DNA of 8,754 bases from Lachnospiraceae bacterium (lineage in GTDB: Bacteria > Bacillota > Clostridia > Lachnospirales > Lachnospiraceae). This document shows, one piece after another, positions 1 through 6,975 of this stretch. The stretch lies in contig CAAFJI010000225.1 of NCBI GenBank assembly GCA_900763175.1, positions 1 through 8,754 on the forward strand, given 5' to 3'. The notes under the pieces are model-generated. The model did no database searches and was not told the origin of the DNA. It saw nothing but the letters and a program-made list of their open reading frames with translations. Position 1 is the stretch's first letter; every line of letters starts with the position of its first letter. Made by a program: the position numbers and the translations under genes.

Positions 1-156
1 GCGTGTTTGAAAAATCATTCCTGCAATCTGCACGCCCCACTTTGCGGGAAATTTGTCCCGAATTCGGTTGCCGTAGCCCGCTACGACGCCCTCATCCGGG
101 ACAAATTTCCCACAAACTGTGACGCACATCTTGCAGAAAGCATTTTCCATACACGC
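1..156 (-). repeat. 156-bp imperfect palindromic element (MITE-like or structured RNA)
   Basis: Base i pairs with base 157-i across the whole stretch, centred at 78.5 with no spacer. By hand count 58 of 78 positions are Watson-Crick. The best arms are a perfect 15-bp repeat (46-60 with 97-111) and a central CGTAGC/GCTACG hairpin (72-77 with 80-85). The outer end, GCGTGT at 1-6 with ACACGC at 151-156, is also paired, so the element may continue left of the window. Of nine transition mismatches, eight become G-U pairs if the minus strand is transcribed and one if the plus strand is, which favours a minus-strand RNA fold. It abuts the ABC gene's TAG stop (158-160). It could be a non-autonomous palindromic mobile element or a 3'-UTR structure; no transposase is visible. 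Confidence 0.75.
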
Positions 157-157
157 T

Positions 158-3100
158 CTAATCCGTACGAAGTGCTGTCACCGGATCGCTCTTTGCTGCT
201 TTTCTGGATGGTATCAGCCCTCCCAGCAAAGTGAGTACCACACTTAATCCAACCAGGACCACCGCAGCCATTGGCGGAAGTGCCGCCCTTACATTCACAT
301 CTCCTGCCAGGGAACGGATCAGCTGATTGGCTGGGATCAGAAGAAGCAAAGTAATTCCGATTCCCATCGCCCCGGCACAAAATCCGATGATAAAGGTTTC
401 TGCATTAAACACCTGGGAAACATTGTGCTTAGACGCTCCGATCGCCCTCAGGATACCAATCTCCTTCTTACGCTCCAATACACTGATATAAGTGATAACC
501 CCTATCATAATGGAAGAAACCACAAGAGAAATCGCCACAAAGGCCACCAAAACATAGCTGATGATATTTACAATATCCGTAACAGAGGACATCAGGGTTC
601 CCACTATATCTGTATAAGTGATCACCTTCTCATCCTCTCCCTCTTTTTCCATCCTGGCGTTATACGCATCCAAAATATTCACAATCTCTGATTTGCACTC
701 AAAATCCTTTGGATAAATATTGATTCCCCCTGGGGTGTCAAGGTCAGCATAACCCAGCTTTTTCAGATTGCTGTCATAAGAAGTATTCTCATAGGACATC
801 AGTGACATCATAAGCTCCGACAGATCGTCCTCGTTCATATTCATCTGAATGGCCTTTGCAAAGGCCTCCGGATCAATGGAAAGAGCATTTCCCATACTGT
901 TTCCCATCTGTCCCATAGCCTGGCTCATGGCAGTGGTAATACTGGAGGTCACGCTTGTCATCACAGACTGGATAGCTCCCTGCATACCGGAACTGATGTT
1001 TCCCATCATCTGTTCCATAGCCCCCTGGATTCCCTGAGTCAGCTGGTTTTCCACCTGCGTCATGATGCCGGAAAACTTACTTTCAATAGCAGAGGTAATG
1101 GCCTGGGAAAAAGCATTTATCACACTCTTCATGTAAGTTTCCATTGCAGAGGAAAACTGCTTTTCCACCTCACTGGTGTCAATCATAGAGGACAGGCCAT
1201 TCATGATCTTCCCCTTGGCTTCCTCAGACTTTATATACTCTCCAAAATAGGTGAGCAGATTGGCCGGGTCCGGAAATCCGTGAGCTTTCGCATAATCAGA
1301 ATATCCGGAAACCACATCCTGAATGAGCAGGTCCTTTATCTGCTGCGGAGTGATATCAACAGTAATGCTTCCTTTGATAATCTCCTCTGCCCTTTGCCTA
1401 ATCTGCTGCTGGATATCTGCCTGGCTAAGAAAAGCGATAATGCTTTCAGGATCTGCCTTCTCGATCCCATTTGCCCTGGCATATTCCTGATACTGGTTCA
1501 TCAGCTCTACTGCCGCTGCGATTAACTTCTCGGAGGAAATATCTACTTTAATATTATTCTTCACCAGTTCCCGAATATCCGCCGTAAGTCTGGAAGTCAC
1601 TTCTTCGGAAGTAAGATATGCCTTCAAAGCCGCCTGAAGCTTCGCCGTGTCGGCCTCTGGTTTATCCTTGATGCTGTCCATATATCCCTGAAACAGCTCT
1701 TTTAATAAAGTAGTCAGCTTCTCCCGGTCATAATTGAATTTCACCTGACTAAGAGCTGTTTTCATATCCGGCAGCTGGTCCTGGGGAATGTTTTTCATGA
1801 TTTCCTCTGGATCAATGGCGTCGGAAAAATCCAGGTCAAGATCATCCAGATTTATCATTTTAGAAAAATCCAGGAAGCTGGTGTCAAAGTTCATGGAATC
1901 GGACAGATCCGGCATATCCACATTCATGCCTGTCAGATTGGAAAGCCCTGACAAGTCTACGTTAAATGCACTTTCATCAATTTTAAAAGCTTCTTTTAAG
2001 GCATCCTCATTAATACTAAAAAGGGACTCCATATCGAATTTACCGTCAGAATCCTCTTTTCCGAACTCCTCCCCTGTGAAAACATTGGTCTTTTCCTCTT
2101 CCAGCTGCTGCTTTACAATTTTGCTGGAGGCAGCCTCTTCAATCACATGGCGGGTAAGCTGAGGCATATAGCAGATCCCAGGTGTGAGCATAGAGGCTGT
2201 GGCACCCTCTGAAGGCTGGACAATTCCCACAATAGTCAGATCTTCCCCATTTGCTACCAGCTTTTTCATATAAGCGCTATTGTCAGACTTATCCTTCCAC
2301 ACTTTATACGCTTCATCATATTCGTAATAATCGCAGCTGTTTACCAGCTTGAATTTTGTTCCCAGGATTTCCTCGTAAGAATAGCTTCTAGCCTCCTCCG
2401 GTGCTTTCACCGCCTCCTCTTCCATAAATTTCTCCACCATATCATCCAGTTCCCTGCTGTCACGAAGTCCCAGCGTATACTGAAGGAAATCACTGATATT
2501 TCCCTGGGAAGTGAGAACCAGCACACATTCCTGATAATTTTCCGGCCATCTTCCTGCTTTTACATCGTACTGCCCCTTGTAAAGATTCTCATTTTCCGGC
2601 ATCTCATAGAAAACATCGGTACTCATAGTAGAGGACATGATGCTGTTGGAAGAGCCGGAACCAAGCCCCATGGCAGAAAAGGATTTGTCCGGGTTTACCT
2701 GGCGGATCTTTTTTCCATCCTGGCGGAAAATCTGAGGTGCAACAGAATAGGTGTATTCCACAGAATTTGCATACTGTCCTACCTGGCCTTTCTCGCTGTC
2801 AAGATAGGTTTTCAGGGATTTCAGGTCATTGGAATTCATTTTGGAAAACATATTCGTAACCATCTGGGCTACCCCTACTTCTCCACCCTTCTCTCCATCA
2901 CTTTCCTTGGAGACAGCAGCGGCTCCTGCCATCATGGAGGTAAGATCAATACCTGTACTTTGGATCTGAAGAGGATATTCCGAAAGGGTTTCCTCCTCCA
3001 TATCCTGAATATATTTGTCCACACCATTTGATATGGAAAGGATCAAGGCAATTCCTATGATACCGATGGAGCCTGCAAAAGAGGTCAAAAGGGTTCTGGC

Positions 3101-3886
3101 CTTCTTTGTTTTCAGATTCTGGAAGCTAAGGGCCAGGGCTGTAAAAAAAGACATGGAGGACTTTCCCATGTTTTTGTGAACCGGCTTCTCCATACTGCTG
3201 TCCCTTATCTGAAAGGGATCGGTATCAGAGAGAATCCTGCCATCCTTTACCGTTACGATCCTGGTAGCATAAAGCTCTGCCAGCTCCGGGTTATGGGTTA
3301 CCATCACCACAAGACGCTCCCTGGCCACTTCCTTTAGAAGCTCCATGACCTGCACGCTGGTATCTGAGTCCAAAGCTCCAGTTGGTTCATCTGCCAGCAA
3401 AATTTCCGGATCATTTACAAGGGCTCTGGCAATAGCCACTCGCTGCATCTGACCGCCGGACATCTGGCTGGGCCGCTTATGGAGCTGAGCCCCAAGCCCC
3501 ACTTTTTCCAGGGCTTCCCTGGCTCTGCGCCTTCGCTCTGACTTGGAAACGCCGGAAATGGTCAGGGCCAGCTCCACATTTGCCAGAACGGTCTGGTGGG
3601 GAATCAGGTTGTAGCTCTGGAATACAAATCCGATGGTATGATTTCGGTAGGAATCCCAGTCTCTGTCCTTGTATTTTTTTGTAGAGATTCCATTAATAAT
3701 CAGGTCACCGCTGTCGTAGCGGTCAAGGCCTCCGATAATATTCAAAAATGTGGTCTTTCCTGAACCGCTGGGACCAAGGATTGCCACGAATTCATTGTCC
3801 CGAAGGCTCAAGCTTACTCCGTCCAGGGCTTTTTGCACCAGGCTTCCTGTTCGATATTCTTTATATATGTCTTTGATCTGAAGCAC
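158..3886 (-). CDS. Fused ABC transporter ATPase-permease, MacB/FtsX type, with giant extracellular domain
   Basis: This 1242-residue membrane protein joins an ABC ATPase to an FtsX-type permease. ATPase: Walker A GPSGSGKTT (38-46), Q-loop Gln90, signature MSGGQ (142-146), Walker B ILLADE (162-167) and H-loop His198, all intact. TM1 lies at about 268-288. The C-terminal FtsX domain has TMs near 1107-1135, 1165-1185 and 1206-1226, with cytoplasmic ERKKEIGILRAIGAS at about 1138-1152. The family-typical ending DPVTALRTD shows the protein is complete. About 800 residues between TM1 and TM2 should be extracellular; they include three ~62-residue helical repeats (715-903) and a Met/Gly/Ser/Gln-rich stretch (about 930-1003). 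MacB-type systems act as mechanotransmitters or exporters of peptides and antibiotics; the substrate here is unknown. The start is GTG at 3884-3886, supported by GAAAGGA eight bases upstream. It is divergent from the flavoprotein gene, with no partner gene in the window. Confidence 0.93.
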   Translation of the reverse strand: MLQIKDIYKEYRTGSLVQKALDGVSLSLRDNEFVAILGPSGSGKTTFLNIIGGLDRYDSGDLIINGISTKKYKDRDWDSYRNHTIGFVFQSYNLIPHQTVLANVELALTISGVSKSERRRRAREALEKVGLGAQLHKRPSQMSGGQMQRVAIARALVNDPEILLADEPTGALDSDTSVQVMELLKEVARERLVVMVTHNPELAELYATRIVTVKDGRILSDTDPFQIRDSSMEKPVHKNMGKSSMSFFTALALSFQNLKTKKARTLLTSFAGSIGIIGIALILSISNGVDKYIQDMEEETLSEYPLQIQSTGIDLTSMMAGAAAVSKESDGEKGGEVGVAQMVTNMFSKMNSNDLKSLKTYLDSEKGQVGQYANSVEYTYSVAPQIFRQDGKKIRQVNPDKSFSAMGLGSGSSNSIMSSTMSTDVFYEMPENENLYKGQYDVKAGRWPENYQECVLVLTSQGNISDFLQYTLGLRDSRELDDMVEKFMEEEAVKAPEEARSYSYEEILGTKFKLVNSCDYYEYDEAYKVWKDKSDNSAYMKKLVANGEDLTIVGIVQPSEGATASMLTPGICYMPQLTRHVIEEAASSKIVKQQLEEEKTNVFTGEEFGKEDSDGKFDMESLFSINEDALKEAFKIDESAFNVDLSGLSNLTGMNVDMPDLSDSMNFDTSFLDFSKMINLDDLDLDFSDAIDPEEIMKNIPQDQLPDMKTALSQVKFNYDREKLTTLLKELFQGYMDSIKDKPEADTAKLQAALKAYLTSEEVTSRLTADIRELVKNNIKVDISSEKLIAAAVELMNQYQEYARANGIEKADPESIIAFLSQADIQQQIRQRAEEIIKGSITVDITPQQIKDLLIQDVVSGYSDYAKAHGFPDPANLLTYFGEYIKSEEAKGKIMNGLSSMIDTSEVEKQFSSAMETYMKSVINAFSQAITSAIESKFSGIMTQVENQLTQGIQGAMEQMMGNISSGMQGAIQSVMTSVTSSITTAMSQAMGQMGNSMGNALSIDPEAFAKAIQMNMNEDDLSELMMSLMSYENTSYDSNLKKLGYADLDTPGGINIYPKDFECKSEIVNILDAYNARMEKEGEDEKVITYTDIVGTLMSSVTDIVNIISYVLVAFVAISLVVSSIMIGVITYISVLERKKEIGILRAIGASKHNVSQVFNAETFIIGFCAGAMGIGITLLLLIPANQLIRSLAGDVNVRAALPPMAAVVLVGLSVVLTLLGGLIPSRKAAKSDPVTALRTD

Positions 3887-3942
3887 AGATTATTTCCTTT
3901 CTATTCAATGTATTTACAGACAAATCCACAACTGCCCCATCC

Positions 3943-3957
3943 GGATAGTGCCTATCC
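3943..3957. promoter_or_regulatory. Perfect 15-bp dyad in divergent intergenic region, candidate operator
   Basis: GGATAG (3943-3948) and CTATCC (3952-3957) flank a TGC centre. The dyad lies 57 bp upstream of the ABC start codon and about 77 bp upstream of the -35 box of the flavoprotein promoter. The position fits an operator for the ABC gene, or a small hairpin in its leader. No regulator gene is present in the window, so the role is inferred from symmetry and position only. Confidence 0.35.
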
Positions 3958-4033
3958 TTTCCGGCTTATGATATGAGCTGGATTCATTTACTCTGCCGCT
4001 CATTATATCCTGTAATTGTGAACATAGTGTGTC

Positions 4034-4062
4034 TTGAAATTAAACCGTTCCTGTCGTATAAT
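4034..4062 (+). promoter_or_regulatory. Sigma-A-type promoter for the flavoprotein-symporter unit
   Basis: TTGAAA (-35, 4034-4039) and TATAAT (-10, 4057-4062) are separated by exactly 17 bp. Transcription should begin near 4069, giving a leader of about 45 nt before the ATG at 4114. It is the only near-consensus promoter I see in the window. Confidence 0.85.
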
Positions 4063-4113
4063 AAAGAGATGCATTATTGCTTTAGTGAGATAAATTTAGA
4101 AAGGATGAATTAT

Positions 4114-4680
4114 ATGAAAGTATTACTTTTAAACGGCAGCCCGAGAAAGGCCGGCTGTACCTTCACCGCACTGGAAGAGGTCGCTTCTGTATTAACTGCA
4201 AATGGCATTGAGACAGAAATTTTCCAGGCAGGAAATCCAGAAACAGAGAATGTAAAGGCCGCTGCTGCCAAATTAAAAGAGGCAGACGGGCTGGTTGTAG
4301 GTTCTCCTGTATACTGGGCATCCCCTTCCGGACAGATCATTGAATTTATGGACAAGCTCTGCTCCATGGCAGGAAAAGATATGCTCCACAAGCCGGCAGC
4401 TGCAGTTGCTTCTGCAAGAAGAGCGGGAACCACCGCTACCCTTGATGTCCTTCAGAAATATTTTTCCTATCACGAAATGCCCCTTGTTTCTGCCAATTAC
4501 TGGAATATGGTACATGGCAACACTCCGGAGGAGGTCCGCCAGGATGAAGAGGGACTTCAGATCATGCGCACACTTGGCCAGAACATGGCATGGCTGCTGA
4601 AATGTCTGGAGGCAGGCAGACGGGCTGGAATCGAAACACCTGTAACCGAGGAAAAAATCAAAACAAACTTTATCCGCTGA
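4114..4680 (+). CDS. Flavodoxin-fold NAD(P)H-dependent oxidoreductase (FMN reductase family)
   Basis: This is a 188-residue cytoplasmic flavoprotein of the NADPH-dependent FMN reductase / flavodoxin-like family. It is expected to bind FMN and pass electrons from NAD(P)H to an unknown acceptor. The phosphate-binding loop LLNGSPRKAGCTFTAL (about 5-20) follows the first beta strand. A second FMN-contact segment, ADGLVVGSPVYWASPSGQ (about 58-75), is typical of the family, and the C-terminal segment GNTPEEVRQDEEG with the helix after it also occurs in relatives. I chose ATG 4114 because AAAGG lies nine bases upstream. An in-frame ATG at 4105 overlaps that ribosome binding site, and the longer reading frame from 3973 starts upstream of the promoter. 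It is first in a likely bicistronic unit with the symporter 34 bp downstream. The physiological substrate cannot be read from the sequence. Confidence 0.9.
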   Translation: MKVLLLNGSPRKAGCTFTALEEVASVLTANGIETEIFQAGNPETENVKAAAAKLKEADGLVVGSPVYWASPSGQIIEFMDKLCSMAGKDMLHKPAAAVASARRAGTTATLDVLQKYFSYHEMPLVSANYWNMVHGNTPEEVRQDEEGLQIMRTLGQNMAWLLKCLEAGRRAGIETPVTEEKIKTNFIR

Positions 4681-4695
4681 TGAAAACGGATAAAG
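4668..4695 (+). promoter_or_regulatory. Intercistronic 9-bp inverted repeat spanning the flavoprotein stop codon
   Basis: CTTTATCCG (4668-4676) and CGGATAAAG (4687-4695) are perfect inverted copies around a 10-nt loop that contains the TGA stop (4678-4680). No U-tract follows, so it is unlikely to be an efficient intrinsic terminator. The symporter ribosome binding site (4702-4708) begins seven bases after the stem. It could stabilise the upstream message, mark a processing site, or tune symporter translation. Confidence 0.6.
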
Positions 4696-4714
4696 AATCC
4701 CAGAGAGGTATTTT

Positions 4715-6112
4715 ATGCTGCAAATTATCGAAACCATCAACACAGCTGTAAATAATTTTATCTGGGGAGTTCCTGCAATGGTCTGTATCTTTGGCGTAGG
4801 ACTTTACCTGAGTATCCGCACCAATTTTCTTCAGATCCGCAAATTCCCCTATGCAATCCGCACCACCCTTGGCCGTATCTTCCGCAAGCGTGACGCTTCT
4901 GACGGCGCTATCACTCCTTTTCAGGCAGTATGTACCGCACTTGCTGCCACAGTAGGAACCGGTAATATTGCCGGTGTTGCAGGTGCGATCGCCATCGGCG
5001 GTCCTGGTGCCGTTTTCTGGATGTGGATTTCCGCACTCCTTGGAATGTGTACCAAATATGCCGAGGTAACTCTCGCCGTTCATTACCGTGAGATCAATGC
5101 CAATGGTGAGCTAGTAGGCGGCCCTATGTACTACATCAAGAACGGTCTTGGAAAAAAATGGCTCTGGCTGGCCTATCTGTTTGCAGCATTCGGTGTCCTC
5201 ACCGTTTTCGGAACCGGAAATGCCACACAGGTAAACACCATCACCACAGCCATCAATTCTGCACTGATAAATTTCAACATTATTACCGAGAAATCTGTCG
5301 GAACCTCCAATCTCATCATTGGCATTATCATCACCATCCTGATTGCCATGATCCTTCTTGGCGGTATCAAACGTATCGGCCAGGTAACAGAGAAGCTGGT
5401 GCCTTTTATGGCTCTTCTTTATATCCTTCTTGGTCTTGGTGTTGTCCTCCTTAATATCCAGAATGTTCCCGAAGTATTCGTTTCTATTTTCAGAGGCGCA
5501 TTTCAGCCTGATGCAGTTACAGGCGGTATTGTAGGAAGTATGTTTCTCAGTATGAAAAAGGGTGTTTCCCGTGGTATCTTCTCCAATGAAGCAGGTCTTG
5601 GTACCGGCTCGATCGCCCATGCCTGTGCAGATACCAAGAAGCCGGTAAAACAGGGTATGTTCGGAATTTTTGAAGTATTTACAGATACCATCGTAATCTG
5701 TACGCTTACCGCACTTGTTATCCTGTGCAGCAGTGTTCCCATTCATTACGGACAGGCCGCAGGTGCTGAGCTTACTATCCAGGGCTTTACTTCTACATAT
5801 GGCAACTGGGTGTCCATCTTTACAGCTGTCGCCATGTGCTGCTTCGCCTTTTCCACAGCTCTTGGCTGGGGGCTTTATGGTGCACGCTGTATCGAGTTCC
5901 TGTTTTCTGAAAAGATCATCAAGCCTTTCATGGTTGTCTACTCTCTGGTTGCCATTCTTGGTGCCACAGCAAACCTTGGCCTGATGTGGAGCATTGCTGA
6001 AACCTTCAACGGTCTGATGGCAATTCCCAACCTGATTGCCCTGTTCCTTCTTTCCGGAACAGTGATTCGGCTGACAAAAGAGTATTTTGCAGGCGAAGGG
6101 AAAACGAAATAA
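4715..6112 (+). CDS. Sodium:alanine/glycine symporter, AGCS family
   Basis: This 465-residue integral membrane carrier imports a small neutral amino acid (alanine or glycine in characterised relatives) with sodium or protons. The AGCS signature is plain: GGPGAVFWMWISALLG at residues 95-110. Just before it comes TALAATVGTGNIAGV (74-88), the conserved segment associated with substrate and cation binding. A second family-typical block, SRGIFSNEAGLGTGSIAHA, lies in the middle of the protein. About ten hydrophobic segments are visible and the length is normal for the family, with no truncation. The ATG at 4715 has AGAGAGG six bases upstream. It follows the flavoprotein by 34 bp and probably shares the promoter at 4034-4062. 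Terminator-like structures follow. The family call is firm; the exact substrate is inferred. Confidence 0.96.
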   Translation: MLQIIETINTAVNNFIWGVPAMVCIFGVGLYLSIRTNFLQIRKFPYAIRTTLGRIFRKRDASDGAITPFQAVCTALAATVGTGNIAGVAGAIAIGGPGAVFWMWISALLGMCTKYAEVTLAVHYREINANGELVGGPMYYIKNGLGKKWLWLAYLFAAFGVLTVFGTGNATQVNTITTAINSALINFNIITEKSVGTSNLIIGIIITILIAMILLGGIKRIGQVTEKLVPFMALLYILLGLGVVLLNIQNVPEVFVSIFRGAFQPDAVTGGIVGSMFLSMKKGVSRGIFSNEAGLGTGSIAHACADTKKPVKQGMFGIFEVFTDTIVICTLTALVILCSSVPIHYGQAAGAELTIQGFTSTYGNWVSIFTAVAMCCFAFSTALGWGLYGARCIEFLFSEKIIKPFMVVYSLVAILGATANLGLMWSIAETFNGLMAIPNLIALFLLSGTVIRLTKEYFAGEGKTK

Positions 6113-6124
6113 CAGCTGTAACAA

Positions 6125-6218
6125 AGAATCCTGCTTGCAGGATTCTCCGCCTGCGGCGGGTCGCTTCAGTGACATCTACCTTTCCGCCCTTGTGGATTCT
6201 GCCCGGTAGGTTTTTTTT
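6125..6218 (+). terminator. Composite hairpin region with T8 tract downstream of the symporter
   Basis: Three structures follow the symporter stop. The first is a perfect 10-bp stem, AGAATCCTGC (6125-6134) with GCAGGATTCT (6137-6146). The second is a small CCGCC/GGCGG hairpin (6147-6151 with 6155-6159). The third is a weak CTACC/GGTAG stem (6176-6180 with 6205-6209) just before T8 (6211-6218). Only the weakest stem touches the T-tract, so termination strength is uncertain. A second GGATTCT (6194-6200) could compete for the left arm of the first stem. Confidence 0.45.
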
Positions 6219-6255
6219 ATCCAATAGGGGATTCCAACGGAATTTCCTATTGCAC

Positions 6256-6312
6256 AAAAAAAGACATATTTCACAGAGTTTTTACTCACGTGAAATATGT
6301 CTTTTCTTTTTT
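6256..6312. terminator. Strong bidirectional intrinsic terminator between convergent genes
   Basis: A perfect 16-bp inverted repeat (6259-6274 with 6290-6305; core GACATATTTCAC) carries a further GAGT/ACTC pairing (6276-6279 with 6284-6287) closing a TTTT loop. On the plus strand T-rich sequence continues to 6312. On the minus strand an A7 run (6256-6262) supplies the T-tract. It lies between the convergent symporter and NEAT-like genes and should stop transcription from both sides. Confidence 0.9.
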
Positions 6313-6345
6313 CATCGGACCTTTTACAAACTATGCAGGTGGCAA

Positions 6346-6945
6346 TCAGTTCTCGGAAGTCTCATCTGCTGCAGCCTCTTCCTCGCCGTCAGTCTCTTCT
6401 TCCCCGATCTCTACTGCCTTTTTCTCTTCCTCGGTCTGCTCTTTTACATCGGTAACGCTGACCTTGTGATCATACCATTTGCCCTTGGTGCCGATAATTG
6501 CCAGATCAAATTCTTCATCCAGCTTCTCTACCGGAATGTTGAAGCCATAAACTTCTTCCGTAAGTCCATCGCTGTAGGTTACAACGTCTGTGGTAGGTGC
6601 GATCAGCTTGGCACCATCCTTCTGTGCGTCCTCTGCAGTTCCCAGGAAAAGATTTACAATATTCTTGGAAACAAGGCTGATATGAACGGTCATTTTGCCA
6701 TCCTTTACAGTCAGGGTAGCTCTGCCGTTGCAAGCCTCGTTTACATGGAACATACCACTGTCTGTATCAAACTCTACACTGTATACCCCATCCTCGAGCT
6801 CACTATCTGTACTTTCCTCAGCTTTGTCTGCTGTCTCTGCAGCTTCTGTCTCTGCTGTATTCTCTGCCCATACCGGAGCAATGCTTCCTGCTGTCATAGC
6901 AGAAATACTTAATGCTGACATTAAAATGACTAATGAACGTTTCAT
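6346..6945 (-). CDS. Secreted acidic protein with one NEAT-like domain, B12-regulon neighbour
   Basis: This 199-residue exported protein has a signal peptide, MKRS then a hydrophobic core, with probable cleavage after PVWA (27). An acidic linker (28-50), one compact beta-rich domain (about 52-167) and a Glu-rich tail (168-199) follow. The domain opens with DGVYSVEFDTDSGMFHVNE, continues with ATLTVKDGKMTVHISL, and closes with KWYDHKVSV. This resembles NEAT (near-iron transporter) domains, which bind heme, in the DGxY opening, the Ser-Met helix region and the terminal Tyr strand; the resemblance is from memory and unverified. No lipobox, LPXTG motif or transmembrane anchor is present. AAGGAG lies six bases before the ATG. 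It sits 158 bp behind the secreted cobaltochelatase, with a similar acidic linker, so a shared tetrapyrrole or cobalt role is plausible. A folded element lies between the two genes. Confidence 0.85.
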   Translation of the reverse strand: MKRSLVILMSALSISAMTAGSIAPVWAENTAETEAAETADKAEESTDSELEDGVYSVEFDTDSGMFHVNEACNGRATLTVKDGKMTVHISLVSKNIVNLFLGTAEDAQKDGAKLIAPTTDVVTYSDGLTEEVYGFNIPVEKLDEEFDLAIIGTKGKWYDHKVSVTDVKEQTEEEKKAVEIGEEETDGEEEAAADETSEN

Positions 6946-6975
6946 AACAATCTCCTTGCTTATGTTTATTTTTTA

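Noticed and set aside
1..157. Simple rho-independent terminator of the ABC gene
   Set aside because: The palindrome is far longer than a terminator stem and no T-tract is visible after it before the window ends.
4002..4007. TATAAT on the minus strand as a -10 box for the ABC gene
   Set aside because: No acceptable -35 hexamer lies 16-18 bp upstream; retained only as a weak possibility for the ABC promoter.
3973..4113. N-terminal extension of the flavoprotein by 47 codons
   Set aside because: The extension starts upstream of the consensus promoter at 4034-4062, and the family begins at the MKVLLLNGSP strand.
5111..6175. 354-codon open frame on the minus strand inside the symporter gene
   Set aside because: Fully overlaps a certain AGCS gene, low-complexity Cys/Lys-rich translation, no recognisable motif.
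6169..6912. 247-codon open frame on the plus strand opposite the 199-residue gene
   Set aside because: Runs through the bidirectional terminator and antisense to a gene with a signal peptide and good ribosome binding site; no protein motif.
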